64,000 bases of DNA from Cytospora piceicola (taxonomy: Eukaryota > Ascomycota > Sordariomycetes > Diaporthales > Cytosporaceae). The position numbers and the translations under genes are program-made. Below, one piece after another: positions 12,774-24,913 of the stretch; positions within the stretch are counted from its first letter, which is position 1, and each line of letters starts with the position of its first letter. The notes beneath the pieces are model-generated. The model saw only the letters and a program-made list of their open reading frames with translations. It had not been told where the DNA came from and searched no databases. The stretch is taken from contig JALQBC010000012.1 of the NCBI GenBank assembly GCA_023375675.1, forward strand, positions 62,001 through 126,000, read 5' to 3'.

Positions 12774-15700
12774 GGCGTGTGGATTCGAGAGGCTGGCGTT
12801 GTGTGGTGGAGATGGGGGACAGCACACGAGATTGAGATGATGCAAGTATTTCAGCGGAGAACGGCACTGTCAAGGCGAGACGGCAAGTGGTTTTACTAGT
12901 TGAGATGGGAACTAGAGTTATTCAGTGTTCAGTGTTCAGTCTCGCCAAACATGCGATTGCGCTTGCGTTGTGTGTTTGTTGTCTTGCGCTTGTCGACGTC
13001 GCTGTCGTGAATTGTGGAGAAGTTACCGAGTACGGAAATTTTGCGAGTTCGGCGGGAGAACGCGACTTGGCGTTGTCGAGTGTCGCTCTACGCGTAGAGT
13101 GCAGACTGCCACTCACATATGTACCGTTCACAGCAGCACATCACCAACCTGGAACATATATGTTGATTCGGATTTGGAATAGAATGCGACCAGATCTTTC
13201 ATGTCTATCATTCTGTTACCAATCTTCCGGTTATATCTATCACGGAATCAACAGGTACATTGCAACCCATCGAGACGAACATGGCCACCACCCACACACT
13301 TCTTGCAAAACCGTTAACAATATATGACGAGACCATAACTTACCAAATATCAACTACTACCTACTTGTCATATAGGCCAAATTAAAAGTTACCGAGTGGC
13401 TGGTGTGCCGAAACCCCCCTGCTTCCCTTGACCGATTACTTACACGGAACACAAACCGGCGGGCGTATACTCCTCTCAGTAGACATAAAAGCTGGGAGAC
13501 ATGAGTGAAGACTACGGAATGGTGCAAGTGGCTCAGTCTCAATGGCGGGCCCTAGATTGAAATGTAAGACGTAGATGTAGATGTAAACGTAGGACTAAAG
13601 GCAACGGAGCAATGGGTACGCTTTAGGAGCACTTGAGTGACGTCGCTTGCACCCTTCCTGCCTTGCATATTGAACCGAAACAGCATTACCAATATCATAT
13701 TGCCCAAACTGGGAACGTAAGATGAGAATGTCCTGGCGGTGTGTCCAATATTGCGGTTTGACTAGTTGGTTGGTTGGCTTCGTCACATCACCACTCCGGG
13801 TATGGAAAGAAAGAAGAAATAAAAAGACCTATGCTGCCATGCTCGTCAACTTCTTCTGCAGACTTCCTGATACTTGACCATGTAAAACCATGGCTTCGAT
13901 TTCATTTGTTAGCTATTGCGAGTTTTTACCTTCGTAGTCGCTCTGGGAAATGGTGCAGCGACGTCCAGGTAGTTACATCGGTTTGCCGCGATCTCGCGTG
14001 AAAGACAGAAACCACACAGAAACCTCCTGGTCCGTAGTATCCTCGTTGCATGCCGAACAATATCAAACCTAGATGATTCATCGTCACCACCGGAGGATCC
14101 ATAGTACTGAGTCTAATATTAGTGTTGTCTTGCCGTAAACAACCTGAGCCCTCCGCATTATTCGAGAAGTTGCAGGTAGCACCGCCAGAAAGCCCAGGAA
14201 ATAACGTCACGATTCCCTCTAAAATCATCTCAAGATTCCACAGAGCTACTCAGCCGGTGGTGCAGACCAGCCCTGTCAAGTGACCAGAATCATGCCGCCA
14301 AAAGCAAGAACATTCCCATGAATTAGGTTGTCACTCCAAACCACTTGCGCACACCGCCAACGATCGACGGATACACGGGAAGCCCATCTGACAAGCCGAC
14401 CTCCTTAGCCTGAGCAACGGTGTATCGACCAACGAGGGCCCCAATGGCCTCACCATGAGGCTCTCTGCTACACTAGCTCAAACTGCAGCTTGAGCATCGT
14501 GAACACCCACTGAGAAAGATAACAAGGGAGGGTACCTCGTGAAGACAAAGACAGGGACGCAGCCAAAACCCATGTCTCATCCAGTTATCGACACTGACCA
14601 GAGACCTGAGGGACTCGAGAGACTCGAGCGAAATACAAGACACAGACGGCAGAGAATTTGCGATGGCAGATTGGTCGCCAAAGGTGCAATGCCATCATCG
14701 ACACACCGAAGAAAGTATGTCAACAATGAGTCCTATACCCAAGATACCCACAGCAAGACGGTTCGGAGTTCGGCAGAAAGGGGCTCGGCGTCTCGAATAG
14801 ATTGCTTTTTATCATGCCTGCCAGATCACCTGTCACCGGAATGACAGACGCCCGACATACTTGCATGCGCTTCACTTGCTTCTATTGCTGAACGGTATCA
14901 TGATGGTTGATTAGTGGGAGTGTTGCACCTCTCAACCTCACAGCTAGCCAATCACCCACCATCCTTTCCTGCCTTGGACATGATCAAGACTTCAACACTA
15001 GTCAGAGCCATCTTCGTGGCCTCGATTACGGGAAATGTACGAGGTGACGACGGTGATCTCTCGGCTTCTTGAAACATCTCGTCTTGGAAAAATATAAGAA
15101 GTGACATGGAAAGAATCCTTCAAGAACACACTGTGTATCCGGGGCTTAAGGACATGGCAAAAGCCCTGGGATATCGTAACATCGATTGAGCTTCACGCGG
15201 ATCTCGGATCGGCTGCCTCAAAAGCTCAGTATGAGACAGGCATCTGGCCGTTGATCACCATGCCCACTTGGAGATGGATTGAGGTGACGGGGCCGCTTGA
15301 AGTCTCTTTGACTTCAAGCCCACGACTCAATACAGCTGTGGTGCACTAAAAGACGTCGTTGTATACCCGGCACTTGCGGAGCTTGATATACATGAGTGAT
15401 GAGCTGGCCCGTCAGCCCGTTTCATCATTGTGCGTATGGGTGTTGTTGCCAGTGAGAAAAGGAAAGAAAACCGAGGCTCAAAGGCCCACAGCCCCGCTGT
15501 GAGTACGCCGTCCCTGCATGCTTGCGTGATCGAGCGCTTCTGCAAGTCATGCCTAAGCGGAAGTGGGGATAGCCTCATGTACAATAAGCTCACCCCCACG
15601 CCTGGCGCTTGCAGGGCATGAGATACTGCACAATGTGCCACACGCACCAAGGATTACTGATTTCATTGGTTGCCGAGTCGATACAACCGTGGTATTCAGT

Positions 15701-18700
15701 GGTCGAACCGAGGTCATACATCTCCTCGGGGCTTCGATTGAAATGGGTGTGCCAGTGCCTGTAATCGGAGCATCTAGACTGTTCCGAAGGAACCAAGGGA
15801 ACGACTGACGCCTTTTCTGCTGACACCCAAAGAGCGGTGGATATCAGAAGATAGGTGTTTAACACGAGATGGTGCGGAAGTGTCCAAGGCTCAGACCTAC
15901 ACAATAGGGAGGGCTTGTAGCAGGTAAAAAAGTGAAGGTCCGAAAGTCCAGCGATACTGCTTGTAGCATTCCTGGCGCGAGCGCTTGTTTCGGTCGTGCA
16001 TTGGTGCCACTGCACATATGCAAGCCTAGGCCGGAGGCCGCCTCGAACATGTGTGATCGAGGAGAAACGACCCTGATAGCCTGGAGCTGCAAAACAACTC
16101 TGATTTGTGCGAATAGTTGTAAAGGATGGCCGGTTGATCGGGGACTAGACGGAATCCTGAAAGTCCAGGCTGTCTATCAGAAGCGCAGAGAGCAAGTGTG
16201 CTGAATAGATGCAGGTAATATACACCCGTCCTCACGAAACCCCAATCGACTAGCTAAACTGGCTGCACCTGTTGTGGTAGTACGATCGTGAATCGAGGTG
16301 GTATCGTCGGAGGGTGCGTGTTGGGTCTTGGGTCTTGCGTACAGGCGTCGGGATATACCGATATTTGCAATCGCGGAGATATGGACCGGAAGTATATCTT
16401 GCATGATACAGTAGCACCGATACCGCCTGCAACCCCGATGAGACACGACCTTCGAGGCAAGCGCGGCTACTCAGGATAATTGGGCGAATTCTGCCGACGG
16501 GTTTCAAGTCAAGAACGTTAGGTCACCTGACAAGGATATGTAGGTAGATAGTATGTACTGTACTTGAGCAACCAGACACTGCTGTAGCCGATTAGTATAC
16601 AACAGTTCCGCCGTGCTGTCGTCGGTAAACAGAGGCAATGCCGGGCTGTTCCATTCCCTCCCCGTCGTCGGCGAAAGGCGGGGCCGTGAAGGGTTCGTAA
16701 ATATTGTACATAGTTCACGACCGTACGGTTCAAAAGTGCAAGTGTTGTTCATGTAGGTCCACGAAAACTCACGGCGTGACTCTCCCACACCATATGAGCC
16801 TATTCTAAAGAAGCAAAAGGCGAGACAGGCGGAAGAAAGGGAAGAAGCAGTGTTCGATCGATACCAGTCAGGCCTTTGGAGGTTCATGATGCTGGTTGTG
16901 AACGGTCGAGGTTGCGGCAGCAACGTGGAATCGAAGGCCTGGAAGATGCTTGGACCTTCTGGGCGCCTGTTCCCGGTCTCTGCATAGCGGGGGTCTTTTA
17001 GGGTGCGGATCACTATTCAGTGGAATTGGTACACTGGGATCACCTTGTGACCAACTACCTAGGTAGACAAGCATGCTCTGCTTGGCGCCTTTCCCGCAGT
17101 CATCTTCATCATTAACAACAATACCATCCATCATCCGTCATCATCATCGTCGTCAATCATTCAATCGGCCCGTCGAGATCCTCCGTACGTTATCATCTAC
17201 CGGTGCTACTATTACAATGCTACACAATCAGACAGTTCAGGAGAATGAGTAGAGTGCTTGCAGCTCCGACTCACGGCATCTCTTGATGCCGATCACGACT
17301 ACTAAAAAAACTAGGAATTCACACCCAACTGCAGTCTCAGTCTCGGTCGCGGTCTCAGTCACAGTCACAGTCTCGATCGCTGAATTCTGGTCCCGTCTAT
17401 CGTCCGGTGATACTTTGATCGGACCATCAGAGCACTCAGAACAGGGATGGTCATTACGACGTGTCGCCACAACTTCATCCGGACTATAGTACCTGATCTT
17501 GCTACGCCCAATGTCATCCTCCTTCGACATCCCATTTTTACTCATCTGGTTACGCAGTAGTCTACTGCATACCAAGCCACCAGTGTGCAGCCAAAATCCT
17601 CATGTGATGACCGCCACAAATCACTTGGTTGCATCCAAGGTTCTCGACAAGAAACCATGGCTCTAGTTTCTCCCTCCAAAGTGCTTTCAGCACACCTGAC
17701 TGGTCCAACTTTCTGGTACCTGAACTATTACTCCATCTCGAAAAGAAGGTCTTACGGGCAGGCAGCCTCCTGGTACCTTGCATGTCAGGACTCAGGAACA
17801 GATGACAGCGATATCCCCGCCCCGAGAGACACCGCGATGCAGTCCAATGGCTACCCTCCACGACTGATGTATTTTTAAACATACATCTCCGCTGTGTCAT
17901 CTGCACTCGACACGGAGAAGCCCAGCTGTCTGGATACCCGGACTGTCTTGAGCTCCCTGGTGATCGATCATACGCAACGCGTATAACTGCCACCACTGTC
18001 TCGCCATGCTCTACGCCAGAGAAACGCGGCCACCGCCTTTGTTAAAACCCTTCTTTCTACCTGCAACGTGCCTTCGTAAACCGTGCGGTTAAGGGCCCCT
18101 GTATCGACGGCTAGTCAGTGACAGGAAGGTCTTTTTTGACCTGTCGACCTCCCTTAGATGCGGCTGATGAGTCAAAAGATGTAAATCTCAGGCCATAATG
18201 TGCCCGACTCGCCGGTTGAGGCTGTCGGCTCAGCTTGCTTGCCAGCCATAGCTGATCTTGTGCTGAAGGCTGAGCTCAAAACAAAGCCACACACAGAAGC
18301 TTCTCATCAGTGGCCCGGCACGTGGCTTCTCATCAAGCCTTATTACCATGATGCTGCCAATGGCCCAATAGCCGTTTGCAAGAACTACTCGCCCCTTGCA
18401 TCCAAAGTCGTCGACGCTCCGGTGGCCCACACCCACTTGCCATGGCTTCATACTTAGGCCGAAAAGTCCCTCAGGTGCGTCTATGGCCTGTCATTGGCGA
18501 ATGGCATCTGCAACACATCTGCAAGCACTTTTCGATATGGTCTGGCCGCACACACGACTGCCACCTGGCACCGCCTATGCCTTGTACCTCGACGGTGCCT
18601 GACAGAGCTAGCTAGCTAACGAACTTGTCTGCAGCCGCATTTCTTGAAGCCCTCGGGTTGTGACCGGACACTGGCTAGTCGTTATTCAGCCACTGCAAGG

Positions 18701-20527
18701 CAATCCTACCTGGGCCCCATATGAAGCCCTGAGCAGAAGAACGTTGCTGTGCACAACTACCGGTTGCAAAGCTCGGTGTCTGCACCATAATATTCGCCCA
18801 GGGCTTGACAGGTTGTCTGTGCCATCTCACGGCATTACTGTGTCTCACCATTTCGACGGTTAGAGTGATCCAGCGGCCGATCAGGGGCCCGCCAAAGCAA
18901 GCAAGCCTATCCATGTCGCCACGCCGTCGCAGCCGCTCGTGCCTGTACGCTAAACCTGGGGAGAAAGAAGACCTGGGCGTACTGCCAACATCATCTTCAA
19001 CACGACCTATTGTATTGCCGCCAGACTTAGTATGGAGCAGATCTGATTCACAGGACTGTAACATGGACAACTGTCATTGACCTTTGTTTCCATCTGGAAG
19101 TTGCCATCATGATGACAGCAGGTTTATTTCTGGGCCCTTCTGTCAGATGGCACCCCAGAGTGGTACGTAGCGAACACCAAGAAAACCCCTGCCACTACTC
19201 CGCGAGGGTAATTTACATAGTCCCCGCTTACACACACTACGCTGTTACGATGGGGTACGGTACTGCGACACACCGACATACTCCGTACAGTAAACCCCAC
19301 CACCATTATCCAAGGTCTGGAGCTCCCCTCCATCGAAACGTCCAAGGTCATGTCTGCCCCTCCCCTCCAACCCTCCATCACCTGTATACAAATACTGCCA
19401 TACCGTCTCCGGACTCAGAGACTTGGCTTCACACCACCGTCTTGTGCTGCATCCGTGCAGACTAGAAGCCGTGGAAGAAGCATATCCTGGGTCCGACCTT
19501 GTGACCTGAGCCAAACTTGCACGGCTGTAGTATAATACTGCCAGTGTTGCTCATCCTCATCCAGATGTCCTAGGGCTCGATGGGGCTTATCGCCTCTGCT
19601 TCTTGCATTGCTGATCTTCGAGATCTACATGATCCAGCAACAAGACCTGGGGTTCACCTTTCTTTTCGATCATTCGGGGGATATCTTCATCCTTTCCTCT
19701 CCAAATCCCATCTCAGCCTCAGCAGCGTTTTTTTAACGTTGGCCCTCACGCTCATCTCACCACTACACTCGAAGCTGGTTCGTATGCCACTCTCCTACCG
19801 TTTCGAATCTTCAAGTGCTTGTTTTACCCTTGCGTTCCCCTTTCAAAACTTCGCCCCTCAGCATGGCGTGGATATGATGGTAACTGTTATTGGGGCAACC
19901 GTCTGCTCCATGGCATCACATCTACCATGTAACCTCCGTAGCCTCTGGACGTGCCATTCTGCATAATACCGTCTCTCTGGTAGGAGACGCAAGTGAAGAT
20001 GCCCTTGTGTTATGGGCCTGAGCATCTTGGACCGTGCAAAGTTCTTGGCCGACAAGAAGAAAAAGAAAAAGGTTCATTGGTTTGACAGGGGCAACTTGGC
20101 GTGAAGAGAGCAACAAGCTGTACCATGCAGGACTTGAACAGCATAACTACGCGTGGGGCGCGACTGACGAGAAACCCGGGGCTGACATCTATTATAGTTT
20201 CTTGCTGGGGTCCACACGAGACAGACAGTCTCTTGACACTACCCCTTCCTCATCAGGGCTCATACAACAGAGAGAGCCTCCTTTTTTTCCTGGACTTCGG
20301 AACCTTCATTCTTTGGCCTCGCATCGGAGGGCATGTTTCTGTGACATTGAAGCTGCTTTCAGAGAGCAAGCAGTCAAACAACACATCCTCAGTCGAACCT
20401 TCAATCTCGGTCGATCTCCTCTCAAACAGATGATCGATTGTCGCCCAATGGTGCCGGTGGTTAGCAGACCTTCACAGTCATAAGGTCAACGGACGCTACT
20501 GCTTCACTAACCTCGCAAACCACCACC
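12774..20527. other. 7.7-kb stretch without a supportable gene
   Basis: Open frames are all below 170 codons, are often not ATG-initiated, overlap on opposite strands and match no family I recognise. The first few hundred bases must hold the promoter of the Dpb4-like gene, and the last ~800 bases, which include pyrimidine-rich tracts, the promoter of the membrane-protein gene at 20528. A hexamer repeat lies at 17332-17379. Non-coding RNA, or a fast-evolving gene with several introns, remains possible. Confidence 0.45.
17332..17379. repeat. CAGTCT/CGGTCG hexamer microsatellite
   Basis: Imperfect tandem units of the type CAGTCT, CGGTCG and CAGTCA run for about 48 bases in non-coding sequence. 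Read in one frame this gives alternating Val/Ser, an artefact of the repeat. Confidence 0.75.
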
Positions 20528-21460
20528 ATGTCCATTGCTTCCGGCAGTTACTCAACAAGTCCCATCTCTGGGCTAGGCGACGTCTTCGCTGCTACATCAC
20601 GCAGCATCACGTCTATGGCTGGCATCCGAGGAGTCTACAAACGTTCAGACGGCAGCCGAACCACAGTCATCATATTGAGTACGGTGTTGCCTGTCTTCGG
20701 TTGCATACTGATTGCAGGAGCCGTCTTCACATGTTTCCGATGTCGCCGAAAACAGACCCAGCTGTTCAGCCGTGGCATCAGCCCCATCGACGATGAGGAG
20801 ATTGCGACATGGAAGGGAAATCGCCAGGAAAAGGAACTCGAAAATGGCGCCGCGTCAGCAGCGGTGGTGGACCGCAACGGCCATCAAAAGCACGAATCAG
20901 TCGAATCAACCCGCAAGCCGGCCAGTGTTATCATTTATTCCACCTCCCGACACTCAGAGGAGCGTTCGCCACGGTTGCAGAACTATTACGGAAAGAGGAG
21001 CTTTGACGGGCACAAGCTTAGCTTCGACAAAGAGATCCCCAGCACCCCGATCCTAGCGAGGGCCCCCAATGCCCGAGAGGGCCTCACCGACGACACGATA
21101 CCTGGCGATGATCCTTTCGTGCAGAACCCCAGGCGTCAGACGTCCCGCCTCTCCAAGATGCCTCCCACCGTACAACAACCGCGACAGACCCACGCCCGGA
21201 CCAAGAGCGCACGATCCAGCTTCAGCCTACGCAGCTTCGGTGATCATATCAAGGGCTACGACTCTGACGTCGAGTTGACCCCGCGGACCTCCCAGGACTA
21301 CCAGGAGGGTCCATCCCGCCATAGGCATGCCCGCGTGTTTTCTTCTTCCTCGGTGCCGCCGCGAGTGTCGCATTCGAACGAGTGGCCGGGGCCCAGCGGG
21401 TTGACGCCTGCGCCGCTTGTGCTCGTCCGGATGGAAGACATTGGTCGAGCAATCGGGTAA
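20528..21460 (+). CDS. single-pass membrane protein, conserved-looking fungal family of unknown function
   Basis: A single exon of 310 codons starts at an ATG in the good context CACCACCATG. Residues 46-70 form one hydrophobic segment (VIILSTVLPVFGC followed by ILIAGAVFTCF), flanked on the cytoplasmic side by RCRRK. There is no strong signal peptide: the first 40 residues are Ser/Thr/Gly-rich and would be outside. Residues 84-96 read GISPIDDEEIATW, which I associate with uncharacterised fungal single-pass proteins. The remaining ~210 residues are polar, Arg/Ser/Pro-rich and probably disordered, with many possible phosphorylation sites (RTSRLSK-like, SARSSFSLRS). No enzymatic motif is visible. 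It could be a cell-surface sensor or adaptor, but that is conjecture. Confidence 0.75.
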   Translation: MSIASGSYSTSPISGLGDVFAATSRSITSMAGIRGVYKRSDGSRTTVIILSTVLPVFGCILIAGAVFTCFRCRRKQTQLFSRGISPIDDEEIATWKGNRQEKELENGAASAAVVDRNGHQKHESVESTRKPASVIIYSTSRHSEERSPRLQNYYGKRSFDGHKLSFDKEIPSTPILARAPNAREGLTDDTIPGDDPFVQNPRRQTSRLSKMPPTVQQPRQTHARTKSARSSFSLRSFGDHIKGYDSDVELTPRTSQDYQEGPSRHRHARVFSSSSVPPRVSHSNEWPGPSGLTPAPLVLVRMEDIGRAIG

Positions 21461-22677
21461 ATGATGCTCCGGAGGATCAGAGGCCACCGCCGCAATGTCG
21501 GCATCCCTCCCCCGGGGCGGGCCCAGCAGTGTCAGCTCTTCACAGCCTATGCTTTCACACCCGATACCATCCCACCTCGGTTTGCCCTGCACGTTGGCAT
21601 TCTTACAACATGCAGTACAGTCAAACTTGACAGCACTTAGACTTTGGTGCTACATAGTACACTTCTGCCTGGCTTGGGCATCTTTGCTTCATCTCACTGG
21701 ATCCGCGGACTGTCGTGAGACTGACAGTTGGCGGAGAAGGACTGTATACACGAGCTCCGCCATGGAGCTCCTTCAGACCCACCTTTCATTTTATTTTCAT
21801 TCATGATGTCATGAGGATAATACGCGGAGGATATACCCCAGAATGGTAGGAGGTTGAGAGCGAGTACGACGATAGGAATCCGGGCGATCGATGTATTGGC
21901 GTTCTGGTGGCCTCGATGACGGCCTTGTTTTCGAGTATACTCTGCTGGTGTCAGACATCACTCTTGAAACATCTTTTATTGTATCACCACCATCACACAT
22001 AAGCTCCATTGAATATCTTTCACAGAATTCTACTTCTGATTAAGCAATACATACAGCAATAAGTCTTATCATCTCGCTTGTGACCCACGTGTCATCCAGT
22101 CCCATGTATTTTATACAAATGTCTCTGTCCTTCGGGTGTACTGCAACAGGCTAGGAGGGTTTCCCCAACTCGCCAAGCCCCTGCTGCCAGATGTTTCGAC
22201 CAGAGTGTTAGGCTGCCGGTATTAATCGAGCACTGAGCGATACCATGGTCACTCGTAGCATAAGAGGATATGAGCGAGTCGAATCCAGTTGTCACTTATA
22301 ACGCAACTCCACTGAGCGAACTGCTGCGGCGGTACTGGATGCATTACATGTTGCAGGATGGCGGAGTGAGTGGACGACCCCTATTCCCTTCATGCTTAAT
22401 TTCCCCGGGTTTATGTGATCGGCAGGCGGTCGGTGTATTGTAAGGATGGCTGTTGGAGGTATGGTCCAACGCTTGGGAACTCGAACGCCTAGGCAGACGG
22501 GGACCAAGGTGATTGGGACGGATCGATGGGCCAAGGGTTCTACCAGTAGAAGGATGCAGAGACAAATAGAAACCGGGGTAATTTGTATATATGATGTATC
22601 AAGGAACACAGAATCTCCTAATCTAACGGGGATGTCCAAGCTCATCCGTTTTATGCTCGACCTGTCACAACGTCCCA
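21461..22677. other. intergenic between convergent genes
   Basis: It lies between the 3' ends of the single-pass membrane gene (+) and the bHLH gene (-), so it should hold both 3' UTRs. Small overlapping frames only. No repeat or RNA gene is recognised. Confidence 0.5.
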
Positions 22678-24016
22678 TCATGCGCTGAGCAGATCCCTAA
22701 CGCTCATGCCCCTTCCCGTCCTACCGCCCCCGGAACCCGCACCCCCGCTCATGCTCGCCACGGTCCCCCTCCGGTCGATGTTGAGCATGAGCAGCGCAGC
22801 AGTGGCCTCCTGGTCGAGGTCCCGCCGCTCCAGCGGGCCCAGCGCCGGGCTCGTCAGCGCCGACCCCGAGCCGAAGGCGGCGGGGGACGCCGCCGCGCTG
22901 CTGCTGCAGCAGCTGTACTGCCGGCGATGGTCTGCGGCCGCACCCGCGGCCGTGGCCGAGACGGACGAGTACGAGTCCTGCCGGTGTGCTGTATCCCGAG
23001 CAGGCAGTGCCGGCAAGCTTGGAGGCTGGTGCGGCTGGTGGCTGTCGTACATGGCTGTGGACGACCGCGCGGTGAGAGCCGCGGGCGAGGGAGGTGCGGC
23101 GTCTGAGCCGGTCATCTCGACGTCTGGCGAAGTCTGCTCCTCATCAGGATACGCCCGGCTGTATTGCCGCTCAGTTTCATAGTTGGGCTCTCGGCCGGAT
23201 GGCGTTGGCATGCCGCTCATTTCGGTGCCCAGTGGATGGGGGCCTTCTCTCTGTGACTTGAGCTTCTCGATGCAGCCTTGAAGGTATCTCACATAGTCAA
23301 TGGATGCCTATAAGCAAGCTCAGCTCATGAGATCACTCGGAGGGCGAGGGAAAGGAATTAGATGGTACGTATTGCACCAGACTCACCTGCAAGATGGCCA
23401 GCTTGTGCATCTCCCCGCCACATGCCGGTACCATGTCCTTGAGCACGGAAAACTCCTCGTTCATCTTGGACCTCCGCCGCCGCTCGATCAGGCTGTGGGC
23501 CGTCTTCCTCGCAACCTTCCGGCCAGCACTGCTCGTGGCAGATGGCTGCTTCTTCCTCGCAGGGCCGGGGACACCACCCTCGGCAGTGATCGGTGGGGCA
23601 GCAGCCCTCTTGGTGGTTTTGCTGACCGAGCCTTTCCCGCTTGCTGCTGATCTCCCCGCTGGTCTCCTCTCTTCCTGGTCCCGGGGCTTCATCTGGATGA
23701 TCTTGCAAGACCTCGTTGGAGGAGGCGGCAGTGTAAAGTCGTTGTCCTTGTTGGCGGCGGCGGCGGCGGCGAACCGCCTTCTCGACTTGACTGCCTCGCT
23801 GGGTTGTACTGGGTACGGTGCCTTTGGCGATGCCTGCGACTCGGGAGAATCGGGGGTGCTCATCTTGCCGGTATCAGCTGAGCCAGCTTTTCGAGTGTTC
23901 ATGGCTGCCGGGGGCAGCTCGAGGGCCATTTGCAGCTGCGACAGCTGCTGGGTACCATCCTTGCCTGTTATATCGGTAGAAGAGGCAGGTGTCAGAGGTA
24001 ACTCCATGCGAGGCAT
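22678..24016 (-). CDS. basic helix-loop-helix transcription factor, Esc1-like
   Basis: Two exons on the minus strand (24016-23387 and 23307-22678) are split by a 79-bp intron with a GTGAGT donor, in phase 0, giving 419 residues. Residues ~168-227 form a bHLH domain: basic region KTAHSLIERRRRSKMNEEF, a loop containing PACGGEMHKLAILQ, and helix 2 ASIDYVRYLQGCIEKLK. The E-x-x-R-R pattern of E-box binders is intact (IERRRR). The intron sits between ILQ and ASI within helix 2. The closest family I recall is fission yeast Esc1 and its filamentous-fungal relatives. The N-terminus is Pro/Ala-rich with basic patches (KSRRRF, ARKK), and the C-terminus is Ser/Ala/Gly-rich ending MSVRDLLSA. The start is MPRMELPLTP; the frame stays open 37 codons further upstream but without an ATG. 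Targets unknown. Confidence 0.9.
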
Positions 24017-24913
24017 GATGGCTTGATCCGGGAAGTAGTGAGATTGAGTAAGTATGTCGTCCCTGAGTGACGGTATACGCGAGTTTATGAAGTCAAGTGA
24101 GGAGCCAACATAGAGTCGGGATCTCACTTATAGCAGCTCGGACAGTAAGACACTGACCGTGACGAGAACAATCGAGCGAGGAAGCAGTGTTTTCCAACGA
24201 TGAGTATCTCCAAGAAATGATGAGAAGGAGAAGAGAAGTCAAGCCTTGGGAACTTGATAATTGATAGTCGAGAAAGACACACTCACATGACCCATGGGAG
24301 AACAGTACACCTACAGGAAACCCATATGGCAACGTGCCCTCCCCGGCTCCGTAGCTCAGGCAAGCTTTTGACATCATGTCAGTACATAGTGATGGATCAC
24401 ACCGAGAGGGCTAAGCATTGCTGGCAGACTTAGTCTGAGACTTGTGTGTTGCGTTGCGTTGCGTTGTGTTGTGTTGTGGTGCGTTCCGGCAGATGCGCAC
24501 ACGAGCAGCAGCGAATCACGGCCGAGCACTTCACCTCGTGCTGAACCATCGGAACGACGTTGGGGATGCGGGATTCGGAAGAGACAACTACTAAAGTTGT
24601 TCTAGATGCCTGACTCGTCAATCTGAATTGCCGAAGAGCCCCTGTTGTCCAATTTCGCCGCTTCCAACGTTGGTCACATGCTTGGCATCGTGATTGAATC
24701 TCATAAAAATAGTATTGTCGTTTTTCCCTGCCAAAGAGGTGCCCACGTGCTCCTGTCCGTGGGGACTCCAAGTCCGTATCACCCCCCAGACTTGCACTAC
24801 GCATGCTTTGCTACTTCACAGGCTGTAATATCATGTTTCCTTTTGACAACCCCCCTTCCCTAGATTAACGCACCCCTTATCATAAACCATTCCCATGTGT
24901 TCCAATATGGGCC
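24017..24913. promoter_or_regulatory. bHLH promoter region and P5C dehydrogenase 3' region
   Basis: The bHLH start (24016) and the P5CDH stop (24914) face the same way, so this ~0.9 kb holds the bHLH promoter and the P5CDH 3' UTR. It contains a GCGTT/GTGTT pentamer tract at about 24446-24475. No individual factor site is claimed. Confidence 0.4.
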
